In this document: positions 29,170-39,894 of the stretch, in pieces
How positions within the stretch are numbered: position 1 is the stretch's first letter
Layout of the letters: each line of letters starts with the position of its first letter
NCBI GenBank assembly: GCA_964034945.1
Contig: OZ035960.1
Coordinates: 66,295,088-66,359,087 of the forward strand
Source: Chrysopilus asiliformis
Taxonomy: Eukaryota; Arthropoda; Insecta; Diptera; Rhagionidae
Direction of reading: 5' to 3'
DNA length: 64,000 nucleotides
The notes under the pieces: generated by a model
What the model was told of the DNA's origin: nothing
The model's input: only the letters and a program-made list of their open reading frames with translations
Databases searched by the model: none
Translations under genes and position numbers: made by a program

Positions 29170-30435
29170 ATGCCTAAATTACGAAAACAATCTGTTAGCC
29201 AAAGAAAAACGAATAGAACCCAATCCATGCGTATAAACCGTCGAAATAGCCAAAATCGAAATGCTGAACGCACACGGGATGGCATTGCGCGAAGTTTAGC
29301 ACGGTCTAACGAGTCTAATCGCGCTTTAGAACAGGAGCGGAATACCGCGCAACATTCCCTCAGTCGCCAGGATCCCGAATATCGTGATCGGGAACAGGGA
29401 CGTGATACCGCGCAACACTCCCATAGGCGCCAAGATCCTGAATATCGTGAATGGGAACAGGGACGTAATACCGAGGAACATTCCCTCAGGCGCCAGGATC
29501 TCGAATATCGTGATCGGGAACAGGGACGTGATACCGCGCAACACTCTCGTAGGCGGCAAGATCCTGAATATCGTGATCGGGAACAGGGACGTAATACCGA
29601 GGAACATTCCTTCAGGCGCCAGAATCTCGAATATCGTGATCGGGAACAGGGACGTAATACCGAGGAACATTCCCTTAGGCGCCAGGATCTCGAATATCGT
29701 GATCGGGAACAGGGACGTAATACCGAGGAACATTCCCTCAGGCGCCAGGATCTCGAATATCGTGATCGGGAACAGGGACGTGATACCGCGCAACACTCTC
29801 GTAGGCGGCAAGATCCTGAATATCGTGATCGGGAACAGGGACGTAATGCCGAGGAACATTCCCTCAGGCGCCAGGATCTCGAATATCGTGATCGGGAACA
29901 GGGACGTAATACCGAGGAACATTCCCTCAGGCGCCAGGATCTCGAATATCGTGATCGGGAACAAGAACGTAACACTGCGGCTAGAGTACTCAGACGCTCC
30001 GACCGGGTCCGGAGGCGGCAAGAACAACGTAGCAATACTATTTCCCAAATAACGCGTCGTGAAACTATACGCGGAATCACATCTCGCCGTGTAACTTTGT
30101 CAAATGAGAGGGTTCGACGTCACAGAAATATACCCAGCAATCGTCAAGCAGAAACCGTGAGGCAGTCCCGTCGTAACATCGCATCGCGAGCCATAATGGA
30201 GCCCGAACAACGCGAGGAATATTTGCAAGATGAAAGAAATCGGAATCGCGAACGCTTTTTTACTAATTATTCTGATATAGTACGGCAGGGTCCAACCGAA
30301 ATTTGTATATGTTGCGGGGGGTTATGGTTTCCGTCTGACATTAAAAAAATTCAAAAACAACCACTTATTCGGAAACACCTAAATAATCCAGAATTCGTTG
30401 TCAAAAAAATTTTATCTATCCGAGAAATTCCCTAG
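29170..30435 (+). CDS. Helentron protein, N-terminal part with 21-residue repeats
   Basis: This is the N-terminal segment of the Rep/helicase protein. The ATG at 29170 (MPKLRKQ) is preferred; the open frame extends three codons upstream without an ATG. Residues about 55-265 are roughly ten tandem copies of a 21-residue charged unit (consensus RDREQGRNTEEHSLRRQDLEY), encoded by a 63-bp repeat. Similar but less regular Arg/Glu repeats are typical at this place in Helentrons. After the repeats an Arg-rich region leads to ICICCGGLWFPSD, the first zinc-binding block. The frame ends at TAG 30433-30435 because of an extra A in the A7 run at 30403-30409; the protein continues in the next frame. Highly basic; probably DNA-binding. 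Confidence 0.8.
   Translation: MPKLRKQSVSQRKTNRTQSMRINRRNSQNRNAERTRDGIARSLARSNESNRALEQERNTAQHSLSRQDPEYRDREQGRDTAQHSHRRQDPEYREWEQGRNTEEHSLRRQDLEYRDREQGRDTAQHSRRRQDPEYRDREQGRNTEEHSFRRQNLEYRDREQGRNTEEHSLRRQDLEYRDREQGRNTEEHSLRRQDLEYRDREQGRDTAQHSRRRQDPEYRDREQGRNAEEHSLRRQDLEYRDREQGRNTEEHSLRRQDLEYRDREQERNTAARVLRRSDRVRRRQEQRSNTISQITRRETIRGITSRRVTLSNERVRRHRNIPSNRQAETVRQSRRNIASRAIMEPEQREEYLQDERNRNRERFFTNYSDIVRQGPTEICICCGGLWFPSDIKKIQKQPLIRKHLNNPEFVVKKILSIREIP
29336..29970 (+). repeat. 63-bp coding tandem repeat, about 10 units
   Basis: Units contain GATCGGGAACAGGGACGT and CGCCAGGATCTCGAATATCG. Two sub-types alternate (TACCGCGCAACAC versus TACCGAGGAACATTC). Because the unit is a multiple of three, other frames and the opposite strand also stay open; those are not genes. 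Confidence 0.95.
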
Positions 30436-33400
30436 TCGAACCGATACATATACTTTTTGCCAAAACTGCCATAGGGGAATTATTAGTGGACAAATTCCTA
30501 ATATTTGCCTGGCAAATGGTCTTGATTTTCCTGTGATACCCGAATGTCTGCAAGGACTCGAGTGCCTAGAACAACGGTTAATAGCCCCCCGAATTCCTTT
30601 TATGCAAATCAGAGCCTTAGGTTGTGACCGACAGTGCGGTTTAAAAGGGGCTTGTGTCAATGTTCCTATTTCCCTTAACACCACAGTTAGTGCACTTCCT
30701 AGAACTTTTGATAACACTCACGTTATTCAGGTTCACTTAAAGCGTAGATTACAATACGCCCATAGTTTTTTGGTCGAAAGCATTCGTCCATCCAAAGTTT
30801 TTGCCGCAATTCAATATTTAATAAGGCAGCCCCTATATATTGAAGATGGTGTGACCTTGTCAGACAATTGGTTACAGCAATATCCTAATCCTGATGATAG
30901 AGCAACGTTTACAGTCACACAACAAGACAGAGAAATTGTCAATACTCTATTGGATAGAACTATTGAAGAAAATATCGACAATATTGACCAATTAGATCCT
31001 GAAGACCTCAACCCGGGAGGTCAAGAGACCCTTCTCGAAAATATTCCACTGGAAAATATTGCACTAGCTCCTGGTGAAGGCCAAAGACCGGTCGATTTAG
31101 TTTTCGATAGACATGCAGAAGAATTATCTTTCCGCTCCATATATTGTGGACAACCTCGGCTAACAAATTTAACCTATAGCAAAATCGCACGTTCCGAAAT
31201 TCGACGGTATGATCGTCGATGCACTACAAATGAAAAGATCTTTTATACGTACAAAAAAAACGATCTTATCTCTATCAAAAACTCTATTTCAATTTGCCTA
31301 AGGAAAAAGAGTCGCGGTAGTCGTTCCCACACAGCTGGAGATTTGGTTAATGATAGCCACGTTGAAAATTTAATACAGCACGACGAAGGGTATAAAATTT
31401 TCAAAAATTTAAGATCGTCCCCATCCCATTGGGAGTCCGAAAAGAAAAAAGTTGTTGCTATGATTCGGCAATTTGGAATTCCCACTTTTTTCATCACCCT
31501 CTCGGCTGCCGAAACAAAGTGGTCCGAACTCCTTTGTATCTTATCTAAAGTCATTGATAAGAGGGAGATCTCACCTAGTGATGCAGAAAATTTAGATTTC
31601 AGCACGAAAGCTAGACTCATTAGATCAGATCCAGTCACGTGTTCGAGATATTTTGATCATCGCTTTCGCGCCCTGTTCAAACTTTTCAAGCAGCCGGGAG
31701 TAATTTTTGGTGATTCCCATGTAATTAACTATTATTTTCGTGTTGAATTCCAACACCGTGGTTCTCCCCATGTCCATGGATTGTACTGGCTTCATAATGC
31801 CCCAAGTCTTGATCTCTCTGATATTTCCACTTACCCATCTGTAGAGAATTTCATTGATACTCATATTTCTACGGCCACCCAGAATAGTGATTTGGCGGAA
31901 TACTTAGTCTACCAGAAACATTCTCACGCGAGATCCTGTTTAAGGGAAATTAGAGGTCAGAAGTTTTGTCGATTCGGCATGCCATATCCTCCAATGGATA
32001 AAACCATTATTCTTACTCCACTCGACAATTCTGAACTTTCTAATACTCATAACGAAAATTATGATAAAATTAGAGAATATTTGAATGAAGCAGCAAAAAC
32101 CACGTCCATTCCCAATTGCTCATTCGATACGTTTCTAGGAAATATTGAGATGTCTAGAGATTCTTATATTTCGGCGCTTCGGGCAAATTTAAAAAAGCCC
32201 ACCATTTTTCTCAAAAGATCTTTAGATGCAATTATGCTGAACGCATACAATCCTTGTATTCTCAGTTTGCACCGAGCAAACATGGACATTCAGTTTGTAA
32301 TGGATGCTTATGCTTGTTGCGGTTATATTGTTAATTATATTAACAAATCTAACAAAGGAGTTTCCAAACTTATGCGGGAAGTCATGGACGAGATCTCAAG
32401 CGGCAATTATACTGTTAAACAAAAACTCCAACATCTAGGGAATAAATTTATTCATGGGTTAGAAATCTCAGCTCAGGAAGCAGTGTATAATATTCTCGGC
32501 ATTCGGATGTCAGAAAGTAGTAATGCGGTTGAGTTTATTAACACCAGTCCTCCAAATGAACGTGTCCGTATTGTTAAATCTCAAAAACAGTTGAGAGAAC
32601 TACCGCAAGATTCAACTGATATTTTCGTCTCAAATTTACTGGACCACTATGTACAGCGTCCTGACTCCCTCGAAAATATATCTCTTGCTGAATTCACCGC
32701 ATACTATAAATTTTCATCTGTCCGTTCATCAAATCCCAATAATGATGATGGAGAAGGAAATGAGGAAGTTACCGGCGAGCCACTACGGCTTAAGGATTCC
32801 AGCGGATTCTTACGAAAAAGAACCAAACCCTGTGTCATTCGGTATCGCAGATATAAAATGATTCAGGAACGCGATAATTATTTTCGAGAACAGGTCATGC
32901 TTTTCTTGCCTTGGCGCAATGAAGAACGTGATATTTTGCAGCAAAATTGTGAGACTCTCTGTCAACAATATCTCATTGCGATTAATACTGTTCGTCGCAA
33001 GTTCAATTGTTTTGAGAATGACGATGAGCTTGACAATGCCCTAATCGCTGCACAAAATGAAAGATTTCTTGAAAATACCGAAGAAATTCAGAATGACGAC
33101 GATCCGGATCTTCGCCCCTTTCAAATCCCAAATGTGGAACCGAATGTCCGAATAATAGATGATAATGTTCCCCAGGATAACGAAACCCGTGTAATAAAAT
33201 TGCCACCACTAATTTCCGATCTAGACTTTTCCCAAATTATTCGATCATTAAATACCGAGCAGAGGCTGTATTTTAACCACGTTTTACATAACATAAAAAA
33301 TGGAACAAACTTTTATGAATTTGTTAGCGGGGGTGCTGGGACAGGAAAGAGTAGACTAATTACTGCACTCTATAATGCGTTGACCAAACGACTTAATTCG

Positions 33401-34348
33401 CGACCTGGAGCCAACCCTGATGATGTCAAGGTCGTTTTATGCGCACCTACCGGAAAAGCTGCTTTTAATATAAATGGAGCTACCCTTCATTCTATCTTTT
33501 CTTTACCCATCAACCAATCACATTCGGAAATTAGGCCCCTTAGCAGCGACATTGCTAATACAATTTATTCAAAGCTCCAAAATCTTCAATTAATTATAAT
33601 CGACGAGATATCAATGGTGGGTGCTAAAATGCTATCCCACATCGATTCCAGATTAAAGCAGATTTTTAGAAGTACATCTCTATTTGGTGGCAAATCTGTT
33701 ATAGTTTTTGGAGATCTAAGACAACTTGCTCCTGTTGGGGATAGATGGGTGTTTCAATCTAGTAGGAATGATGTGTATGGCATTGTAGCTGGATCAACAT
33801 TGTGGAATCTTTTTAAATTTTTCCCACTCATTAAAATAATGCGACAAAGGGATGACTTAAATTTCGCTACCGCCCTCAATAACATGGCGCTTGGGAAAAT
33901 GACAAGTACTGATATAGCGCTTTTCAAGTCAAGAGAATGCACCCCCGAAGCAGTTCCTCAGGAGGCCATACATTTATTCAAATCAAACGACGATGTAAAT
34001 GAATTCAACACGTATAGATTAAACTTAATCCAATCTGATCCTTTAATCTCAGAGGCCGAGGACAAAGTCAAAGGGCCAATTCCGGAAAATTCGCGAAACC
34101 AGATTGCAGATCGGGCTAAAGAATTAAAAACTTCTGAGACTCTTGGATTGCCATCAAATCTTCTGTTAAAGAAAACCGCCAAGTATATGATAACAGTAAA
34201 TATCAATACTGCTGACGGGTTAGTTAATGGCGCAACAGGGCAGTTAATGGATATAGAATTCGGGGTACTCGGAAATGGTGCTCGCGTGCCAATTCGGTCA
34301 AGACGGGTCAAGACGGGCGTTCTAAACGAACACATTCTGAAAACTTAA
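30398..34348 (+). CDS. Helentron Rep (HUH)-helicase, main part
   Basis: A rolling-circle transposase of about 1316 residues in this frame. Visible blocks: N-terminal zinc-finger-like CQNCHRGII and GCDRQCGLKGACVNVP (DUF6570-like region); Rep core with the HUH motif SPHVHGLYWL (about 31765) and the two-Tyr block YACCGYIVNYINKSNKG (about 32309), which nicks and joins DNA; Pif1-class SF1 helicase with Walker A GGAGTGKSRLI (about 33330), CAPTGKAAFNINGATLHSIF, Walker B LIIIDEISMVG (about 33595), FGDLRQLAPV and DGLVNGATGQL. It begins as continuation of 29170-30435 after a one-base slip; no ATG belongs here. It ends prematurely at 34348 because of a second frameshift near 34290-34320, where TCAAGACGGG is duplicated. 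Confidence 0.9.
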   Translation: MSKKFYLSEKFPSRTDTYTFCQNCHRGIISGQIPNICLANGLDFPVIPECLQGLECLEQRLIAPRIPFMQIRALGCDRQCGLKGACVNVPISLNTTVSALPRTFDNTHVIQVHLKRRLQYAHSFLVESIRPSKVFAAIQYLIRQPLYIEDGVTLSDNWLQQYPNPDDRATFTVTQQDREIVNTLLDRTIEENIDNIDQLDPEDLNPGGQETLLENIPLENIALAPGEGQRPVDLVFDRHAEELSFRSIYCGQPRLTNLTYSKIARSEIRRYDRRCTTNEKIFYTYKKNDLISIKNSISICLRKKSRGSRSHTAGDLVNDSHVENLIQHDEGYKIFKNLRSSPSHWESEKKKVVAMIRQFGIPTFFITLSAAETKWSELLCILSKVIDKREISPSDAENLDFSTKARLIRSDPVTCSRYFDHRFRALFKLFKQPGVIFGDSHVINYYFRVEFQHRGSPHVHGLYWLHNAPSLDLSDISTYPSVENFIDTHISTATQNSDLAEYLVYQKHSHARSCLREIRGQKFCRFGMPYPPMDKTIILTPLDNSELSNTHNENYDKIREYLNEAAKTTSIPNCSFDTFLGNIEMSRDSYISALRANLKKPTIFLKRSLDAIMLNAYNPCILSLHRANMDIQFVMDAYACCGYIVNYINKSNKGVSKLMREVMDEISSGNYTVKQKLQHLGNKFIHGLEISAQEAVYNILGIRMSESSNAVEFINTSPPNERVRIVKSQKQLRELPQDSTDIFVSNLLDHYVQRPDSLENISLAEFTAYYKFSSVRSSNPNNDDGEGNEEVTGEPLRLKDSSGFLRKRTKPCVIRYRRYKMIQERDNYFREQVMLFLPWRNEERDILQQNCETLCQQYLIAINTVRRKFNCFENDDELDNALIAAQNERFLENTEEIQNDDDPDLRPFQIPNVEPNVRIIDDNVPQDNETRVIKLPPLISDLDFSQIIRSLNTEQRLYFNHVLHNIKNGTNFYEFVSGGAGTGKSRLITALYNALTKRLNSRPGANPDDVKVVLCAPTGKAAFNINGATLHSIFSLPINQSHSEIRPLSSDIANTIYSKLQNLQLIIIDEISMVGAKMLSHIDSRLKQIFRSTSLFGGKSVIVFGDLRQLAPVGDRWVFQSSRNDVYGIVAGSTLWNLFKFFPLIKIMRQRDDLNFATALNNMALGKMTSTDIALFKSRECTPEAVPQEAIHLFKSNDDVNEFNTYRLNLIQSDPLISEAEDKVKGPIPENSRNQIADRAKELKTSETLGLPSNLLLKKTAKYMITVNINTADGLVNGATGQLMDIEFGVLGNGARVPIRSRRVKTGVLNEHILKT

Positions 34349-35364
34349 ATTGGACTCCTATAGAAAAATCAGTTAAAAGTTTTCAATATAAATCCAATGA
34401 TCGAGTCGTAATTGAGAGGTCCCAGTTTCCGGTCGTCCCAGCCGAAGCTATTACTATCCACAAAAGTCAGGGATCCACTTATGTTAACGTTGCTGTTCAT
34501 TTAACCCCTGGTATGACACGGGCCCATTTGTATGTGGCATGTAGCCGAGCAACAAAAGCTTCTGGTCTTTTTTTAATCGGGAAATTCAAATCACCAAAAT
34601 CTCCTACAGCTTCTGATACCGTTTCTACAGAGTTAGTATCTTTGAATTCAGAGAAACTTCTAACGCCTCATTTTGCAAGTTTGCAAGATAAATTCCTTAA
34701 CAAATTTAGCGTTTTCTTCCATAACGTCCAAAGTTTACACAAACACATCGAAGATATTAAATGCAACAATTTAGTTTTGTCACTCGATATCCTATGTTTT
34801 GTAGAAACTTGGACATTGCCCAATGAGGAGTATGACTTAGATCAATATTCCATTGTCGCTAGGTTAGATAACAGCGGAGGGCAAAATATAAGAAAACACA
34901 ATGGGATACTCTGTTTTGCTAAGAATTCAATTGCCTCACTTATCAATGTTGTAAAAGTACAACAAATCTGTGAAAATAATCATGTTTTCCAATATGTTTT
35001 GTTTGAATTTCATGACATATTATTCCTAGCTTTATATAAAAGTCCACGTTTTTCAAAAACACGCGTTGTTCAAGAGCTAGAAAATGTATTGCGGATACCT
35101 TTTTCTTGCAATCGAAAAATGATTATCTTGGGAGATTTTAATCAAGATCGTTGTATCAATAATAATGATGTGATGAGCAAAAAACTTTGCGATTTGAGTC
35201 TACGAAGTTTGTTAGACCAAAGAGTTTCGACCACTAACTGCGGTTCCCAAATCGACTGGTGTTTCTCCAATTTAGACACATCTTCAATTTTCGCAGATAC
35301 TTTTGAAGAGGTTTATAGTTTTCACGACGCTATACAGATTGTTATAAATTCAACCAGCACTTAA
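34321..35364 (+). CDS. Helentron C-terminal helicase motifs plus AP-endonuclease domain
   Basis: Continuation in the third frame. The last helicase motifs are AEAITIHKSQGSTY (about 34441) and TRAHLYVACSRATKASGLFL (34513 on). A C-terminal endonuclease/exonuclease/phosphatase domain follows: FSVFFHNVQSLHKHI, ILCFVETWT (catalytic Glu), MIILGDFNQDR (catalytic Asp/Asn), and SFHDAIQIV near the end. Such an endonuclease fused after the helicase defines Helentrons/Helitron2. It ends at TAA 35362-35364. The frame from about 34321 is open without its own start, so it only works as part of the upstream gene. Confidence 0.88.
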   Translation, partial: SKRTHSENLNWTPIEKSVKSFQYKSNDRVVIERSQFPVVPAEAITIHKSQGSTYVNVAVHLTPGMTRAHLYVACSRATKASGLFLIGKFKSPKSPTASDTVSTELVSLNSEKLLTPHFASLQDKFLNKFSVFFHNVQSLHKHIEDIKCNNLVLSLDILCFVETWTLPNEEYDLDQYSIVARLDNSGGQNIRKHNGILCFAKNSIASLINVVKVQQICENNHVFQYVLFEFHDILFLALYKSPRFSKTRVVQELENVLRIPFSCNRKMIILGDFNQDRCINNNDVMSKKLCDLSLRSLLDQRVSTTNCGSQIDWCFSNLDTSSIFADTFEEVYSFHDAIQIVINSTST

Positions 35365-36010
35365 AATAATCTAATCCTATAAAATTGTTTGTGTAATTTA
35401 ACTTCGTTGTTGCTCCTGTTCCTTTAATGTTTTAGTCATAAAAGTTTATTTCTTTATTTGTTTTTTTTTTTTTTTGCTTTTAAGTTTATAAAAGTTTATA
35501 TATTGGTAACAAACAGACAAATACACTTCACAAAAAAAATGTATTGGTATGCTAGTAGTTTATTGAATGTAGTTTACTGTAAGTAGGGAAACAAGTATTG
35601 TAGTAGTAACATAAAAAAAACACAAAATAAAAAAATAATAAAAAAATAGTATTAGTAGTACATAAGTTAATTCACATAACATGTATATGCAGAAATACAA
35701 CAGATCTATTTTCATAATATAACTATATTAACAATTTTAACAAATTCATGTCTTTTTTCTACACCTTTTCTAAAATCTTTTGTATTTCACATTAATTCCC
35801 TTTACCAACTAACATAACCTTTCCCAATTCCCATTCTGGCAAGATAACTTTCGGCTTCCCGTGCCCTTGCTGAACTACAAAAACAATACAACACAAAAAA
35901 AATTGTTTTTGTTGACTGAGAAAGTTTAATTCGCAGTAGTTAAAAAATATATTGTAAATAATTACTTATAATGTATAGTAAGTTAGAAAACCAAAATTAG
36001 TATGAAGAAT
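35365..36010. other. Helentron 3' flank, AT-rich
   Basis: Long poly-T/poly-A tracts and AT-rich sequence. No coding. The 3' terminus of the Helentron should be here but I cannot fix it. Confidence 0.45.
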
Positions 36011-36017
36011 CTATCTA

Positions 36018-36480
36018 TATCTATATATATAAAAATGGATGTATGTATGTATGTATGTGGCTTATAGACTTCTAAGCCGCTGAACCGATTTTGACCAAAT
36101 TTTCAGGAAAACTTTAGATTAGCACAGAGGGTGTTTCTGTGAAGTTTGGTGCACCTACCCCTTAAGCTTCCCCCCTCTCCCATACAATCCAAAAAGTTAT
36201 TTGCAAATTTCTCGAAAACGGTTCACTTTATTGCAAAACTCTTAGAACAAACAGTGTTTAGAATCCAATTCTACATAAATACTCAATACATGAAAATTCA
36301 ATTGGAACACCTTTTGAAATTCTTATTGCAAAATTTCACTCTAATAAAAAATGTTGTATGTTTGTTTCTTTATGACTTTACCTCCTACAACGTTATTATA
36401 TTGGGTAACCTTCTACTCCAAATGAAAATTCAATTGGAACACCTTTTGAAATTCTTATTGCAAAATTTCACTCTAATAAA
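36018..36480 (+). mobile_element. Helitron-like 5' end with 130-bp direct duplication
   Basis: TCTATATATATAAAAATGG followed by ATGTATGTATG microsatellite and 'AGACTTCTAAGCCGCTGAACC' style text is a common insect Helitron-like 5' end. Within it, 36290-36420 begins to repeat at 36423 (AAAATTCAATTGGAACACC). A further copy of its middle part (ATGTTGTATGTTTGTTTC...) lies at 39254-39330. Confidence 0.5.
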
Positions 36481-37680
36481 AAACTTTTTAAAAAAAAGTA
36501 AAAAAAACCGACTTAAAAATGCACTAAAAAGGAAAAAATAATTTTTTTTTGGAAGTTGGTGCCAAAATAGAAACAAACAATTTGCTCTCTTTTATTGTAC
36601 AATATATAAAATTAAAAAATTTCTAATAAATAAAATTATTATTTATTGAATTGTACCTAAAGTTTTTGTTTTCTAATAAGTCACAGAGATGAGATTCAAA
36701 CCATTATTTTTTTACAGCCTACCTACATAATATAAACATAACAAAAGCTATATTTGCCAATCTGGCAATTATTGAAAACCCGTATGGTGATTTAAGTGAA
36801 CAGTTGTATCAAAATTACACTTTGAAGTCAAAGTTTCCAATGAGATTTTTTAAAATTTGTTCCAATCGGATTTTGATGTATGGAAGTTTTATGTAAAATC
36901 ATATCCTAAATAACTTTTATTCTTGCACTTTTTTGATAAGATGCACCGTTTTTGAGATATTCGCAAAAAACGATTTCGTTCGTATGGGGGGTACCCCCTC
37001 TAATGGACCGTTTTCGCCCATTAACGAACTTAGCCTCGCATTTTACGAAAAACGGATCTGCGCAAAATTTCAAGGCTCTAGCTCAATCCGTGCGTCCGCA
37101 ATCGAGTTCACAGACAGACGGACGGACGGACATGCGGAAATCAAAATCTTTTGTCATTCCTAACACACTGGTGTAATTCATGTTTGTGTGTGATGACGGG
37201 ATCTTGGCGTTACAAACGGTAAGGCAAAGTTAGTATACCCTTTGGTATTTCATACCATACGGGTATAAAAATTTCAGCGGTATTGTTCCTTACTTGGCAC
37301 GTTGCCCTTAACCCCCGTCAACATTAACAAATATTCTTTTGTTTTTGGGTAAGCTCCGTTAAAATTAAAAAAATATTCTTTTGTCAGATGTCGTCACGAA
37401 AGATAAAATATTTTCATTTGGATATCAGTAATAGAATTGGTGATAGCTGTAAAAGTAACACTCAAGAAATATGAATAGAAGTCCTCTTTAAGTTTCTATT
37501 TTGGCCCCAACTTCCAAAAAAAATATTTTTTCCTTTTTAGTGCACTTTTAGATTGTACAATAAAAGAGAGCAAATTGTTTGTTTCTATTTTGGCACCAAC
37601 TTCCAAAAAAAAATTATTTTTTCCTTTTTAGTGCATTTTTAAGTCGGTTTTTTTTACTTTTTTTCAAAAAGTTTTTTATT
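36480..37680. mobile_element. Inverted-repeat element with R1 repeat in the centre
   Basis: The arms at 36480-36600 and 37556-37680 share AAACCGACTTAAAAATGCAC, TTGGAAGTTGGTGCCAAAAT and CAAATTGTTTGTTTC in inverted orientation. An extra partial right arm lies at 37495-37560. The centre (36720-37270) is an inverted copy of repeat R1, including CAGACAGACGGACGGACGGA. Noncoding. Confidence 0.7.
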
Positions 37681-37730
37681 TTATAATTTTTAGTGACTTT
37701 TGGTATATACATATTATATAGATATATTTA

Positions 37731-38200
37731 ATGTTAGGAAATGGGTAGAGCTGCGGCCCGCGTGCGAAAACGGCGTTACGAATCGATAGCCTTCAACCCC
37801 CTTAGTGACACTGGAAAGTTTCATTAAGATCGGACCAGCCAATTCGAAGATACCAGGCGAGGGGTATCGAGGGGAGGGAAAAGTCAGGTTTTGTAGTGGA
37901 AAATCAAACCCCTTAGCCTTCTTAGTAATACTGTAAAGCTTCATTAAGATCGGACCACCGAATTCGAAGATACCAGGCGAGGAGTGTCGAATTGGAATTT
38001 TCTCAGAGGGGATACCTATCTAGATCGTATTTTTGTCCCCGAAAATCCCTAACACCCAAGTTTCATGAAAATCGTTAGGCCTGTTTTCGAGATCCATTGT
38101 GCAGACAGACAGACTGACAGACAGACTGACAGACAGAAGGACGACAGTCCCAGTATTATATTATAGGATATACCTATTTAATGTTAGGAAATGGGTAGAG
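37731..38200. repeat. Dispersed repeat with 22-bp direct ends and TE-type 12-mer microsatellite
   Basis: AATGTTAGGAAATGGGTAGA is present at both 37731 and 38179. Between them are two diverged units (AAGATCGGACCA(G/C)CC...TACCAGGCGAGG) and the microsatellite CAGACAGACTGACAGACAGA at about 38104, which contains the same 12-mer as the satellite at the window end. Confidence 0.7.
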
Positions 38201-38429
38201 CAAAACTTTAATCGTTCCAAACAGCGAATATTTAGGGATGGCAACAGTAAGTTGTAAACTAAATTTTAGAGGTCGACAGCAAAAATTTTGGTCACCAACA
38301 TTTTTTAGATCGACAGAAACCTTTCGTTAACCTTACAGACTTCTAAACATTAGAATTGGATTAGGCGACCCTAAAAACCCCCATATGTGTTTGTTTTTTA
38401 TCTGGAAAATTTGAGGGTTGAAGGATTCG

Positions 38430-38990
38430 CTGCCCCCCAAAATATACGCATAAAAATTTTCAGACCGATCGGACCATCCGATTAGGGGACAGGGGAGGGG
38501 TTAAGAAGCGAAAGGGGTAGGGGAAAATAGATAAGGGGAAAACACTAGCCGTCCCCCAAAATGTGAGCATACAAATTTTCAGATCGATCGGACCATCCGA
38601 TTGGGAGTTGATAGGGGAGGGGTTAAGAAGCGAAAGGGGTAGGGGAAAATAGATAAGGGGAAAACACTAGCCGTCCCCCAAAAAGGTACGCATACAAATT
38701 TTCAGACCGATCGGACCATCCGATTGGGAGTTGACAGGGGAGGGGTTAAGAAGCGAAAGGGGTAGGGGAAAATAGATAAGGGGAAAACACTAGCCGTCCC
38801 CCAAAAAGGTACGCATACAAACTTTCAGACCGATCGGACCATCCGATTGGGAGTTGACAGGGGAGGGGTTAAGAAGCGAAAGGGGTAGGGGAAAATAGAT
38901 AAGGGGAAAACACTAGCCGTCCCCCAAAATGTACGCATACAAATTTTCAGATCGATCGGACCATCCGATTGGGAGTTGACAGGGGAGGGG
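38430..38990. repeat. 122-124-bp minisatellite
   Basis: About four and a half units share CCGATCGGACCATCCGATTG, AGCGAAAGGGGTAGGGGAAA and AACACTAGCCGTCCCCCAAA; unit starts at 38549, 38671, 38794 and 38918. Noncoding, purine-rich. Confidence 0.92.
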
Positions 38991-39119
38991 AAGGCCGGGA
39001 AACGTCGGAGAGAGGGGAAATTAAAATGGGACCAACTAGGGAGTGAACTCTGTCATCCACCAACGTTTCAACAAAATCCATGCAACGGCACCCAAGTACT
39101 GCGCGAACATACAGATATA

Positions 39120-39335
39120 AAATAAATAAATAAATAAATAAATAAAGTTGGACCAAAACGAATTGATAACCTCCTCCTTTTTTGGAAGTCGGTTAATAAA
39201 GTTGGACCAAAACGAATTGATAACCTCCTCCTTTTTTGGAAGTCGGTTAAAAAAATGTTGTATGTTTGTTTCTTTATGACTTTACCTCCTACAACGTTAT
39301 TATATTGGGTAACCTGCTACTCCAAAAACTCATTA
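39120..39335. repeat. TAAA tail and 57-bp tandem duplication, then duplicate of 36345-36420
   Basis: (AAAT)n at 39120-39147 is followed by two tandem copies of a unit ending CTCCTTTTTTGGAAGTCGGT, then ATGTTGTATGTTTGTTTC, a 75-bp repeat of 36345-36420. Confidence 0.8.
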
Positions 39336-39890
39336 AAAAAAGGAATCTATATATATAGTAATCGATGGGGAAAGGAAGAAGCGAATCTATATGACATGTT
39401 GCCATCAATACTTCGCTGTTCGTCGTTTGAATGTATTTACACTTGCCATGTGTTGCCACTGTTTTGTGTTGCCACTGTTTTGTGTTGCCACTGACGTTTT
39501 GCATTGCTATTAATAAATTTGAATTCCGAAACGTTAAAGAATTAAAGTTTGCTGAGTATTTAAATACAGTATTTTGGGGAAAAAAGCAGTAATGCAGTAT
39601 TGGAGTCTGAAAAACAATATAATACTGCGAAAAACAGTATAGATACCATCGTTATGTATAGCCCTCACCTGCTATCTTCTGCAATTCTAAAGGGATTTGG
39701 TGCTTCAATGTATGACATGAATGAAAAAGAACGACATTTCCCACAATATTGTCTTTCGCCGTGTGGATAACCACCTTTTACCGTTATTGAATATATTGTA
39801 AGTAAACAGTACGATTTCGTAATACACCGTTGGGTCACAAAGAAAAATGTCTCTAAAAAAATTTCCCTTTTTTGGGTTAACTATATGCAT
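39336..39890. other. Unannotated stretch
   Basis: Only a three-fold 19-bp repeat (TGTGTTGCCACTGTTT, about 39450-39492) stands out. No coding domain. Confidence 0.5.
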
Positions 39891-39894
39891 TTGA

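Noticed and set aside
29142..30080. Long frames antisense and in a second sense frame over the Helentron repeats
   Set aside because: They exist because the 63-bp repeat keeps all frames open; only the +1 frame joins the Helentron zinc-finger region.
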